From NCBI GenBank assembly GCA_019693395.1, contig JAAMXP010001322.1, positions 2,410 to 34,037 on the forward strand: 31,628 nt of DNA. Direction: 5' to 3'. The notes under the pieces are model-generated. The model did no database searches, was not told where the DNA came from, and saw nothing but the letters and a program-made list of their open reading frames with translations. The position numbers and the translations under genes are program-made. Below, in pieces: positions 22,722-31,628 of this stretch; within the stretch, counting starts at the first letter, position 1; each line of letters begins with the position of its first letter. This DNA is from Ettlia oleoabundans (lineage: Eukaryota > Chlorophyta > Chlorophyceae > Chlamydomonadales).

Positions 22722-22726
22722 TGTAA
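22722..22726 (+). terminator. TGTAA polyadenylation signal of the small secreted protein gene
   Basis: TGTAA lies 248 bases past the TGA stop; it is the first one on the plus strand after this gene. Confidence 0.5.
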
Positions 22727-23287
22727 TAGCCGAGAGGTCGTTCTGCGCAGGCATCGTGAGCTGAAGCGAGGTCACCTACAGTATGGGGACTGTAGTGAGA
22801 AGCGGGAACTGTGCGCATTGTGCCACTTGCTCAGTAGGAGCCCTGTCATGGCATTCAATGAAAAGTTCGGTTGACGTGAACTGTTTACGAGAGTAAAGAC
22901 TGCATGATGTTGAATCTGCCACCCTCCGATGTGCGGAACGGTTGCCCACTTCCGGCACAGGGCTCTCGCCACTGGCATATGACGAGTTGATGACACACTA
23001 GAAGCAGTCTGAGTTTGGCTTGGTATTTGCCTTGATGTGCTCACTAAGTATGCGAGTTTGCATCATCAATCTTTCTTGGTTTCTGTCTGGGCAGGGGCCG
23101 GCAGTTGAAACCTAGTTACCGCTGCGTTGCCGTGCAGCTGGCATGCATGCTCATATGAGCGAGTGGATGACATGGGAGGACAGCGGTAGCAGCGGACTGC
23201 TCAACTGTCCACGCAACGAGTGCATACACACAAGCGCAGGGGGCACACTTTCCCCTCTTGCCAGCTTCTTTTTGCATCGTAGGAGGC

Positions 23288-23329
23288 TCTTGGAAGCCGG
23301 GAAGTCACCCAGTCAGCAGGTGGAAAGCA
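23288..23329 (+). promoter_or_regulatory. Conserved promoter block, copy 1 (42 bases identical to copy 2)
   Basis: This block is identical base for base to 28978-29019 and lies about 95 bases before the start codon of copy 1. It contains GGGAAGTCACCCAGTCAGC. The flanks diverge more, so the block looks selected rather than just recently copied. In this copy no TATA box follows: the matching place reads CAAACACCAACAAAAACC. Confidence 0.6.
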
Positions 23330-23424
23330 CGGCAAACACCAACAAAAACCGTTGTTGGCTAAGCTCACTCATTCTTCCCCCTCTGTATAACTGTTTTCCC
23401 CCTTGTTCGACGACCAACAAAGCC

Positions 23425-25614
23425 ATGTCCCGACTTGCCGTGTTAATGCTGGCGCTGCTCTGTGTGGCAACCGTCTCCAAGGCTGACGCCCACCTGGGTG
23501 AGCGACCTTGTATTTCGTGCGACCGTGTCTGCCCGAATTCGTCTCTGCTCTCTGCTCGTCCCTCCGCCTCTCGCATCAATCCCAAGTGGCAAATCTGTGG
23601 TCAAATTGTGTGTCAGCTGCTGCCCAGTTGCCTCGGTCCGCCTCAGCGCCTCCTGCCACCAGTACACCTGTTGATCAGTCCCCTTGCACACACATCCGTC
23701 CCTCATGTTCTGTGCAGGGCGCCGCCTGTTCCAGGACCTGCCCCAGCCAGGATTTGAGCAGCCCGCCCAGGAACAGCCCGCTCAGCCTGAGCAGCCCGCC
23801 CAGGAACAGCCCGCCCAGCCTGCGCAGCCTCCTGGTGAACAGCAGGTGCCACCGGAGCAGGCCGAGCAGCAGATCTCCCAGGCCATTGCCGCTCAGGACC
23901 CCCAGGGCTTCACTCAGGCTGTCGAAAGTGCAGGTGAGAGAGGAGGGCAGATGCCACCATTCTTGCTTCACCACCTGGAACAGGCAGGGGTGGGGGTATG
24001 AGCATGCCTCTTTCTGCTATGCATTGAAGGGTAAGCCACGCTTCTTTCTGTGTGCCACAAGTGTAGCCTGGATGGGACAGCTGTCCGACACTCCCGTTGT
24101 TGTTTGGCCTCCTTCGCCAGCTCTTGCCCTCCCCAGCAACCCTAAGCATAACCTGGGACGCAGGTCCCGAGGCCTCTGCTAATGCCATGGCCACCGCCAT
24201 CACCAACCAGCAGTCTGAGAACCTGGTTAACCTCATCTCCCAGGCTGGAGACCAGCCCACCGTCATCCAGGCATTCACACAGGTGGGTCGCACATGCACA
24301 TGCGATATACTATACACACACTGCCAGGCTGTGTGCCCACCATCTGCAATCGGAGCACCCTGCCAAGCCTCCAGCCAAAGGCCTGCTAAACAATCGGGTT
24401 CTTGTTTCGCCAGCAGGCAGTGTCTGTGTTGTACCCGTGCCAAGCCAAGCCGGCCAGCAAGCATTCTGCTGGTCACTTGTTGTTGCCCCTGCACACCATC
24501 ATCAAGGGATGCTATCGTTCCTGCCACTATTTCTATATGCCATATGCCGTATGATAGCCAGCGGGAGGCGGCGTTTTGCCAAGGCTTGAACGGGCTGTTT
24601 CCCCTGCCGGTTTCCTTGTCCCACGCCTCAAGACATTGACTACCGTTCTTTCTTTGTCGACCTGGGATGCCCCACTCTGGCACACTCCTCCTTCCTTGTG
24701 CTGCAGGGTCTGGCTCAGGTAATGTGCACCAACACCGAGGCAGCTGGCCAGGCGTTGGGCGAGGCCATGCCGGCCGAAGGGCAGGTGCCCCTGGCAGCTG
24801 CCCAGGCCGTCTCGCAGTCCTGGGAGGAGTGCTGCCAGGAAACCGCCCAGGCCGTGGCAAGTAAGTAGTGCTGATCCCCTGGGCAGGCAAGGGCCGGCTC
24901 CCAAATTGGGTGCACAATGCAAGCCGCCATGATTCCACCGCTGAGAATCAGTTTGTCAGAGGCTGGGTTGTTATTACCTCACGCACCATGCTTGCCATCT
25001 GTCTCTGAGTGAGACTCGGTTTTAACCTGCATTTTCCTGCAACCCCCAATGCCCAAACCACCCACTGTGGGCATGTGACACAACTCAACCCCACTCGCAT
25101 TCCCATGCAGGCGCTTCCGAGGGTGAAGAGTTTTCCGAGCAGTTTGTTGAGGCGATGGAGCAGGCTGCTCCCCCACAGGTGCCCTGCTGCTTTGTCGTCT
25201 CGCTGCTCCAGAACAACGGCGCAGGCCTGGCTGAACAGATGGTCACAGCAGGAACCCTGCAGGTGAGGGTGTTTTTTATGTTGATGGAGTGTTGCAGCAT
25301 CAGACTTGTTCAGCTGTCAATTTGCTCGCCAGCCAATGCCCAGATGCAAGGTGCGGTTATCTAAATGTTGCGTTGCCCAAGAGTCACCCTACCGGTTTCC
25401 TTTGGCTACAGCAACAGTCGTGCTTTGCCGACCGGTTTGTGCGTTGCAAATGCAGGTGGAGGGTGCTCAGCAGAATCCGATGGCGCCCGCCCCGGCGCCT
25501 GCTCAGCCCGAACAGCCCGCTGAGGAACAGCCCGCTCAGCCGGAACAGCCGGTCCAGGAGCAGCCCGCTCAGGAACAGCCCGCTCAGCCCGAACAGCCCG
25601 CCCAGCAGGGCTGA
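23425..25614 (+). CDS. Secreted Gln/Pro-rich paired-cysteine protein, tandem copy 1, 290 aa
   Basis: Six exons, 23425-23497, 23718-23933, 24164-24282, 24707-24860, 25111-25262 and 25456-25614, join to 290 residues. Exon 1 is a signal peptide (MSRLAVLMLALLCVATVSKADA). Next is a short GRRLFQDL, then EQPAQ-type repeats (about 37-65). The core, residues about 70-240, is predicted helical and Ala/Gln-rich: QQISQAIAAQDPQGFTQAV, MATAITNQQSENLVNLISQ, GLAQVMCTNTEAAG, SWEECCQETAQ and PPQVPCCFVVSLLQ. Its five mature cysteines are single C143 and pairs 178-179 and 213-214. A second EQPAQP repeat tail ends the protein. I do not recognise the family; the CC pairs do not fit the prolamin or lipid-transfer spacing. 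An extracellular or cell-wall role is inferred from the signal peptide and the repeats. The paralog at 29113 shares every exon border. Confidence 0.87.
23755..23832 (+). repeat. In-frame EQPAQ coding repeats
   Basis: Tandem units of about 15-24 bases encode EQPAQ and PEQPAQ blocks in exon 2 of copy 1. A similar array closes the gene in exon 6 (25498-25611). Confidence 0.8.
25498..25611 (+). repeat. In-frame AQPEQP/EEQPAQ coding repeats, C-terminal tail of copy 1
   Basis: Repeated CAGCCCGCTCAGCCGGAA-like units encode the Gln/Pro tail. The tail in copy 2 (31213-31365) has Gln/Glu/Ala units instead, so the repeats have turned over since duplication. Confidence 0.8.
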
Positions 25615-26104
25615 ATGAGTGGCTAGTATCTGTCCTGAGCCAGTGTCCAGCCTGATCGGCTGACCTCAAACAAGCAAGCAATTGCACCCTGCGCCTCCTG
25701 GCGTTTGTAGCGTAATGATGGCATTCAAAAAATTTTGAGCCTGGTTGCAAAAGTGGGTCTGTTGCAGTGTGACACTGCAGGCGTTCAAGAAATAGCACGT
25801 TGTTGCAGCATTTCTGTGCCATTGCAAAATTTTTCATTTTGTTGATTTGTGATCAAGACCAATTAGCGCTCCCCCCACCCCCACCCCAAAAACATACACA
25901 TACACCACCCCGCCCATTACCACCACTTTGTTGAAATGGTAGTAGCCTGGCCACCAAAAGTGCTTGGCCTTGTAAGACACGGGGTTAGTGATCGCTCGAT
26001 GATGAGTTGGGAGGCAAGAGCTGGACTGCATCCTCCACACCAGGCAGGTTGCCTCTAATTACGCAACGCAAGTGTTGAAAGACTGTACCACACCAGGAAG
26101 ACCG

Positions 26105-26310
26105 GTGCCACTGATATACCACTGAAATACCATTGATTTGCCCTGCCATATCAGTGCTGAATCAGTGTCATATCAATGCTCCTACACCACTGCTGGCCAC
26201 CAATGATCCACCACTGATATACCACTTGAGATGTCCAGCAGATCAGTGTTAAATCATCGGTTGTATTATTGCTCATTTCAGTGCTATATCAGTGCTTAAT
26301 CAGTGCAGCC
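26105..26310. repeat. CACTGATAT/ATATCAGTG repeat cluster A
   Basis: At least six copies of (A/G)ATCAGTG, ATATCAGTG or their complement lie in about 200 bases: 26109-26117, 26148-26156, 26160-26167, 26212-26220, 26241-26248, 26286-26294 and 26298-26305. CCACTGATATACCACT occurs twice exactly (26108-26123 and 26211-26226). Units occur in both orientations. Confidence 0.75.
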
Positions 26311-26781
26311 AAGACTGTGATATTGGTGCTGCTTATTTGAGCCCTAAGTTGTACATGCTGTGCCAGCTGGTGCCAGCCTGGCCCCAGCTTGCCTGGTCAC
26401 TTGCGTGCCTTCGTCCCCTTGCCATCGTTTCTGCTGTCTGCCAGGTCGTGCCTCTCCCAACTCCTGCTCACAAATGTCTGTGTTCGCCTGAAGGAAGAAG
26501 GGAAGGGGTTGGACCACAACAGGGTGTCAGTTATCAACATGTGCAACACACTGCGACAAGTGAGGAACAACAAAGCCAAGCGCCTGGCGGCTTGGGGTCA
26601 ACGCTGGTGTGGCAAACAATCTTTCACGGTGGAAGAGTCAAGGAGTTGCCAACACGCCTGCACCCTGCCACTTGGCTCATTGCAACGACGAGTGTCATGA
26701 AACTGATGGCAAGGCGCAACTCACACAAGCCCCCACCACATCCCGCACCCCCCACCCACCTCACCTTCCCCTACAACTCAC

Positions 26782-26935
26782 CTATATAGCCAACGTCTTC
26801 CTGGTCTTGGTCACATCCTCCAGCACAGCAGGGCACGTGGGCTCCTCGTGGCCAGCACCGTGCGGCCCTCGTTGGGCAGGATGGCCGAGTGCTCTGGCTC
26901 CTCCACACAGCCACAGTGTGACAGAAACCTGACTT
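26782..26935 (-). pseudogene. Possible isolated or decayed exon
   Basis: On the minus strand a (C/T)AG acceptor at 26937-26936 and a GTGAG donor at 26781 bracket 154 bases. Codon choice in two overlapping frames looks protein-like: VEEPEHSAILPNEGRTVLA in one, and after a one-base shift EEPTCPAVLEDVTKTRKT in another. This looks like one old coding segment broken by a frameshift. The third frame is fully open but less protein-like. I cannot name a family and no partner exons are firm. Confidence 0.2.
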
Positions 26936-27650
26936 CTGTGGTGGAAAGGAAGGCAACGGGGATGGAAGGGTGCTTGAGTGTACAGTTGTAACAAGGGGAG
27001 AGAGGCTGGCATCGCGGCAGGCAGAGTAGGTGGATGGGGGAGAAGGTGGTCAGGAGTGGGCAGGTGGCTAGGAAGAGAACAAGTTGCGTGAAATGTGCCT
27101 AGAAATATATGCTGAAAGTAGAAGGTGGATGTAACACGGGATAACATGCCAACAACAGCAAGCTTTCGTGACCATACGGGTGTAACAGACCAGCAGCAGC
27201 AGCAGCAAGCACGCACACCCATCCCAACACCCATCACCGAAGCATGCAACCGTCGGCAAGGGTACGACAATCAATGCCAGGGCAGCAGGCAGTTCGCGAC
27301 CACTTACCAGCCTAAACAACCTTTCAACACGGCCATCTGCAGTAGCATGGCCCAACATGCATTCATGGCAGGCTTAAACACTCGTCCCTTCACATCATGA
27401 GAGGGCAAACTGCTGCGGCAGGACGAGAAGGCGCAGCAGTCATCCTGTTCTCCATTCTACGCTGTAATAGACTGAAAGGTATGCAACCCGTCGCGGCAGA
27501 ACATTTGCAGTTGGTGCTGTGCGTGGCGTGAGGTGAAGGCGCCGAAGGGGCTCTGATGCCGCCCTTGCACCGTCAAGTATCAAACGGTTCATGCAAAAAT
27601 CGTAGCATCGTTATTGCATAGCGTAGCGTAGCGAAAGCTGCCCAAAGTAA

Positions 27651-28043
27651 TTCGCATGTTGCTCACGCCTGCTGCGTGCGGGCAACGCCCCTGCCGCTTT
27701 GAACGGCACGAAGGCGGTTGTTGTGTCGAAGTCGGGCGCCGCTGCCCATACCGCCCCTGCCGCCCCTGCTAGCAACTCCGTCCCGCCACCCGCCTTTGGC
27801 GTCAGTGTCATGGTTGCGCTGCCACATTCGTTGGTATGTGCTGTACGTGTTCTAGTGTTTACTCAATTTCCAATCCCATGATTACAATTGTTCAGTACCC
27901 GCTTTTACATGACTCAAGCCTCTGATTGCTGCCTTTTACAGCGCACGGCCCCCCGCACCCCCCTGCCTCCGCCACCCAGCCCCCGCACCCCGCCTCCCCC
28001 CCGGGCCCCTCCCGGCCTCAGCTCTCTTATTATCCCATCTTAA
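27651..28043 (+). CDS. Possible Pro-rich exon pair of an unrecognised gene
   Basis: An open stretch from 27651 to 27833 is Ala/Pro-rich (SGAAAHTAPAAPASNSVPPPAFGVS). It meets a GTATGT donor and rejoins in phase, after a TTTTACAG acceptor, at 27942-28043, which encodes RTAPRTPLPPPPSPRTPPPP and then a TAA stop. The Pro/Ser-Pro style resembles algal wall proteins of the pherophorin type. No start codon or upstream exon can be placed, so this may be the 3' end of a gene, a remnant, or chance. Confidence 0.25.
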
Positions 28044-28629
28044 GCTGACACATCCATTGTTCTGTCCCCATATCGCAAGGGAACTCCCACGCCGTACTCG
28101 CACTGAATTGTGCCGATGCAGCTTGCAGCATAATGGGAGGCTGCATGCGACTCGAAGTTGGCCCAGCTGAAATTGTGGGTGAGGAGTAGGCCATGCTGCC
28201 GGCTTCGGACACAAGTGTCGCACAGCGTGCCAACAGCCTCCGCACACCTATGTGGAACTGCAGGGGCAGGGGGTTGTCTACTTTGCCGGCTTCCCATCCC
28301 ACCTTGTGAGCCAGAGTCGCCTTCGTTAGCAGGCCCGCTGCTACTTGGCTCGCGGCCGTCCCCGTCCTTATTTACTCGTTTTTTTCCTGCCACTTGCCTC
28401 CTGTGCCTTGATTCAATCTCCCATTATGTTGCAGTCACGATTTGGGCAGATTTCCAACCTGCTGAAGGCCACCTTGTAAATCCCGCTGTTGCCAATAGCT
28501 GATGCGTTGGTGACCTGGCGCTGACGTGGCAGGTGGTGCTCTGGGGTGTCCACCGTGTCTGGTCAACTTGATATATTGATTGCAGAGCCTTGGGGCATGA
28601 GAGAATGCAGGACGAGATGGGAGCAGGGG

Positions 28630-28725
28630 AGCACCACTGATGGCAAATCAGTGGTCAGCAGGTTCAGTGCTGTCCAGGTGCTCCCCAGTGCAGATCAGTG
28701 GTAGATCCCTGCCATATCAGTGGAA
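28630..28725. repeat. CACTGATAT/ATATCAGTG repeat cluster B
   Basis: Four matches to the cluster A motif lie at 28635-28641, 28646-28653, 28693-28700 and 28714-28722. The 16 bases CCCTGCCATATCAGTG at 28707-28722 are identical to 26141-26156 in cluster A. Confidence 0.7.
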
Positions 28726-28977
28726 CCGATCTTCCTAGTGCCAGCCAGAACGAAGGACAAGTAACGAACGTTTAACGAACATCTGCTGTTTACACCAGTG
28801 TGAGAGTGGCGGCAAGTGAAAGTCAGCTGTCAGCTGGAGCTGGCAGATTGGGAGACGGCTGTGCGACAGCAGCGCAGGATGCAGTGAGCTTTTGCCCACT
28901 CATGTCACGGCGAGCAGAAACAAAAGCGCAGGTGGCACACTTCCCCCTCTTCCCAGCTTCTTGGCATCTAGGGCAGT

Positions 28978-29019
28978 TCTTGGAAGCCGGGAAGTCACCC
29001 AGTCAGCAGGTGGAAAGCA
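28978..29019 (+). promoter_or_regulatory. Conserved promoter block, copy 2 (42 bases identical to copy 1)
   Basis: This block is identical to 23288-23329 and ends 8 bases before a strong TATA box. Its place directly upstream of the core promoter suggests an activator-binding site shared by both paralogs. Confidence 0.6.
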
Positions 29020-29027
29020 GAGCAACA

Positions 29028-29036
29028 TATATAAAA
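29028..29036 (+). promoter_or_regulatory. TATA box (TATATAAAA) of tandem copy 2
   Basis: TATATAAAA lies 77 bases before the ATG at 29113 and just after the 42-base shared block. The matching position in copy 1 lacks it. Confidence 0.8.
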
Positions 29037-29112
29037 GCCGTTGTTGGGCAAGCTCTCCCACTCCTCCCCCTTCTACAACTTTGTTTCCCCCTTGCTGACA
29101 ATAAACACAGCC

Positions 29113-31368
29113 ATGTCTCGAGTTGCCATGGTGGTGCTGGCGCTGCTCTGCGTGGCAACCCTGTCCAAGGCTGACACCCATCCGGGTAAGCAACCTATCT
29201 TGCTCTTGGCTGTCTGCCCGCCCCTGTGTGTGCTGTTTGCTTGCCTGTCTTCTGCTTTTCTAAGAGAAGACTAGTAAGAGGTCTGGTGCTGCTACCAATG
29301 CCGAGGTTGCCTTGGACTGCTTCAGCTGCTTGGGCACCTTCTACCAGCAGTCTTGCTGATGAGTAGCCACCCCTGCCCACCTCCCCCTCCTGCCAAGTTG
29401 CTGTGCAGGGCGCCGGCTGTTCCAGGAGCAGCCCCCGTCGGAACAACAGCAGCAGCAGCCTCCCCCCGAACAGCAGCAGCAGCCTCCCCCCGAACAGCAG
29501 CAGCAGCAGCAGGTGCCACCGGAGCAGGCCCAGCAGCAGATATTTCCCAAGCCCTGTCCGCTCAGGACCCCCAGGCCTTCACCCAGGCCATCAACAGCGC
29601 AGGTGAGAGGGATAGGGGCAGGCATTACCCTTGGACAGTGTCTGGTGTTCGGCCGGGTGCAGGTGAAGGGGGGGCTTGCTTCCAGATTGCTGCTAGCTGC
29701 TTTGCCGTCCATTTGCTAGTGCTTTGGGCTGTTTACGTGTGTGAAAGTACACTAGCTAAGTCTGGGCACAGTTGCTTGATGCTCCTCACACCCCACCCCA
29801 CCCCACCCCACCCGACACACCCACTCACCCACCCACCACCACCCCAACCTTGGACGCAGGTCCCGAGGCCTCTGCCACCGCCATGGCCACCGCCATCACC
29901 AATCAGCAGTCTGAGACCCTGATTGACCTCATGTCCCAGGCTGGAGACCAGCCCACCGTCATCCAGGCATTCACACAGGTGGGCCGCACATGCACATGCT
30001 ATATACTAATCACTTTTTTGCTGTGCTTCGTGCCCATGCATGCACCACCTGCAAGCACCCCGCCTTGGCCTCCTGTGCGTGCACGTGGTAGTGGTGCATC
30101 CTTGCCAGGCCTTTGGGAGTTGCTTGTTGTTGTTGGGATCGTTAATTTCCGGCTGTGCAAGGGAACCCTTGGCAAGCCAGCCAGTGCCAGCTGCTTGCCG
30201 CTTACCCCTCACTCCTGCCTGGCATCATCGAGAGGTGGCCTGTGTATGTGAGCCCGCCTCCGCAGCCCCTGGATTCACCCCACGTTCTCTCTGTTGCTTT
30301 TGCTGCAGGGTCTGGGCCAGGCTATGTGCACCAACACTGAGGCAGCTGGTGAGGCCCTGTCCGAGGCCATGCAGGCCGAGGGACAGCTCCCCCTCGCGGG
30401 TGCCCAGGCCGTCTCCCAGTCCTGGCAGCAGTGCTGCCCACAGACGGGCCAGGCCGTGGCAAGTAAGTAGTGCTGGCGATGTTGCTGATGTCCTGGCCGG
30501 CAAAGGGCCGGCTCCCGCATCTGGGATAGCTTGCAGCTGGTGATGCATGCCGCCATGCTTCCACTGCTGGGAGCCACTGCTGGCAACTTTTGAAGGTGTC
30601 ATCAAGTTGGCATTACCGTAGCCCCCATGCCCTGCCTGTCCGCGCATCTGCATGACTGGAGTCGTGCAATAGGCGACCCATGCTGCACGCGCCCCCTCCC
30701 CATATACAAGCTTCCACCACCACCCTCCCACCAGCCCACGCAAACCCCACCCCCACCTCCACCCACACCCCTATTGCCGTGCAGGTGCGTCTGAGGAGGG
30801 CGACTTCACTGAACAGTTTGTGCAGTCCCTGCAGCAGGCAGCTCCCCCCCAGGTGCCCTGCTGCTTCATCATCTCGCTCCTCCAGAACGACGCCTCCGAT
30901 CTGGCTGAACAGATGGTCACCGGTACTTTCCAGGTGAGAAGATACGTGTTGATTGTTGTGTTTGATGCTTGGTTTCAAAACATTTGAGGGTCGGTTCATG
31001 CTAGAAAAGTGCCTGTCTACTTCATCCTGGTCCAGTTATCAATAGACTAGCGGTGGACAGCGGCATTCCCATGTTGTGCTGAGTCACTCCTGCACCCGGT
31101 CCTGTCCGGATGGACTGCACCGGTGGACACCTGCAATTGTGCTTAGCTGCACCTTCAGCCATCTCTCATGGTTCCCTTGCTGACCAATGTGTGTGTGATG
31201 ATGCAGGTTGAGGGCGCTCAGCAGCAGCAGCCCGGTCAGCAAGAGCAGATGCAGCCTGCCCAGCAGGAGCAGATGCAGCCAGAACAACAGGCCCAGCAGG
31301 AACAGCAGGCTCAGCAGGGCCAGCAAGAGCAGCAGGCCCAGCAGGAACAGCAGGCTCAGCAGGGCTAG
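29113..31368 (+). CDS. Secreted Gln-rich paired-cysteine protein, tandem copy 2, frameshifted in exon 2
   Basis: Exons 29113-29185, 29409-29602, 29860-29978, 30309-30462, 30785-30933 and 31207-31368 align one to one with copy 1 and share all borders. The signal peptide (MSRVAMVVLALLCVATLSKADT), GRRLFQ and the core motifs (MCTNTEAAGEAL, CCPQTGQAV, PPQVPCCFIISLLQ) are kept. Exon 2 has a poly-Gln tract where copy 1 has EQPAQ repeats. At 29540-29543 the sequence reads ATAT where one AT would give QQISQALSAQD like copy 1, so the frame is off by two from there. Read as is, exon 3 soon meets a stop (TGA) after SLRP. No alternative donor or acceptor I can see repairs it. All later exons remain clean and in phase, so this is either a very recent lesion or an assembly error. 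Confidence 0.8.
29440..29513 (+). repeat. CAG/CCCCCCGAA coding repeats (poly-Gln)
   Basis: Three poly-CAG runs are separated by two copies of CCTCCCCCCGAA, encoding QQQQPPPEQQQQ blocks in exon 2 of copy 2. Confidence 0.85.
29788..29816. repeat. (CCCCA)n in intron 2 of copy 2
   Basis: About five CCCCA units followed by further C/A-rich sequence lie 40-70 bases before the exon 3 acceptor. The matching intron of copy 1 has no such array, so it arose after duplication or was lost there. Confidence 0.75.
31213..31365 (+). repeat. In-frame QQEQM/AQQEQQ coding repeats, C-terminal tail of copy 2
   Basis: CAGCAGGAGCAGATGCAG-type and CAGGCCCAGCAGGAACAG-type units repeat to the stop codon, encoding a Gln/Glu/Ala tail. 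Confidence 0.85.
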
Positions 31369-31628
31369 GCAGCTGGCCATTCATCTACTATACCACCACG
31401 CAGCCTTACTGGCTGGTGATGACAAACCCTTTACACCCCTCCGCCTCCTGGCACTTGCACATAAATTTGCACATACAAGCTCCCTTGATCGATCTGTGGC
31501 AGAAGTCTCTTGCCATTGCAAGCTCGTTGAACCAAGCTGGGGCAAAAATCCCTTGGCGTTGCTAGTTAAAGCCAAGAAACATCTGGTTACCGTTGTAGAA
31601 ATGTACATGCCATTGCCAATGTTCCAAG
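31369..31628. other. 3' flank of tandem copy 2
   Basis: These 260 bases hold the start of the copy 2 3' UTR. CGCCTCCTGGC at about 31441 also occurs in the 3' flank of copy 1 (near 25692). No TGTAA is seen before the window ends. Confidence 0.45.

Larger units (their letters stand above)
22475..23424. other. Intergenic with 3' UTR and promoter of secreted gene copy 1
   Basis: These 950 bases hold the 3' UTR of the small secreted protein gene (TGTAA at 22722) and the promoter of the first tandem paralog. From about 23232 to 23424 the sequence matches the region before the second paralog. I see no further gene. Confidence 0.5.
25615..29112. other. Spacer between tandem paralogs
   Basis: This 3.5 kb spacer is the longest stretch without a firm gene. 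It contains two clusters of CACTGATAT/ATATCAGTG repeats, C/A-rich simple sequence at 25870-25915 and a Pro-codon-rich block near 27950-28020. There are also a few exon-like pieces on both strands without long frames, and the promoter of copy 2 at its right end. I see no transposase, reverse transcriptase or long terminal repeats. Confidence 0.6.

Noticed and set aside
25834..26040. 68-residue minus-strand open frame in the 3' flank of copy 1
   Set aside because: It runs through C/A-rich simple sequence, and only a short segment looks protein-like.
26292..26789. 165-residue plus-strand open frame after repeat cluster A
   Set aside because: Composition is not protein-like, it starts inside the repeat cluster, and no splice structure supports it.
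28040..28393. 117-residue minus-strand open frame MAGKKRVNKDGDG...
   Set aside because: An equally long frame overlaps it on the same strand, no splice partner or family motif was found, and it overlaps the Pro-rich candidate. Support is too weak to list.
25615..29112. Retrotransposon or transposase gene in the paralog spacer
   Set aside because: I found no reverse transcriptase, integrase or transposase motifs and no long terminal repeats; only short motif clusters are present.
1..31628. CRISPR arrays, bacterial operons, tRNA or rRNA genes
   Set aside because: The genes are split by spliceosomal introns; no spaced direct repeats, ribosome-binding sites, tRNA box pairs or rRNA motifs were found.

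Overview
The window is nuclear DNA from a green alga, most likely a Chlorella-like trebouxiophyte. It is GC-rich, its genes are densely split by short introns with GT..(C/T)AG borders, coding regions are Ala/Gln/Pro-rich, and TGTAA, the chlorophyte poly(A) signal, follows several stop codons. The chain of evidence is conserved-family exons on both strands whose phases join exactly. No database search was run. All exon joins are my own reading of splice signals and reading frames.

Layout from left to right. (1) 1-2199 (-): 5' part of the NEDD8-activating enzyme regulatory subunit (AXR1/NAE1), running off the left edge. (2) 2555-6592 (+): an eight-exon FAM114/DUF719-like protein, divergent from gene 1. 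(3) 6915-7849 (-): a small tail-anchored membrane protein, convergent with gene 2. (4) 8494-11220 (+): a protein with two tandem GATA-like zinc fingers and a Gln-rich tail, behind a TATA box. (5) 11863-16173 (-): a twelve-exon secreted subtilisin-like protease with an intact catalytic triad; one intron carries a 36-unit dinucleotide repeat. (6) 16692-18450 (-): a membrane-anchored, OMS1-like SAM methyltransferase. (7) 18899-20895 (+): a probably mitochondrial protein of unknown function. (8) 21218-22474 (+): a small secreted protein of unknown function. (9, 10) 23425-25614 and 29113-31368 (+): a tandem duplication of a six-exon gene for a secreted, Gln/Pro-rich, paired-cysteine protein of a family I do not recognise. 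The second copy carries a 2-base AT insertion that breaks its frame.

The 3.5 kb between the two paralogs holds no convincing gene. It has two clusters of a CACTGATAT-type repeat and a few weak exon-like pieces. Most of the left 21 kb is housekeeping content with no shared pathway. The right 10 kb (genes 8-10) is the lineage-specific part. The tandem secreted pair, with its perfectly conserved 42-base promoter block, differing TATA boxes and one frameshifted copy, is the most interesting element.
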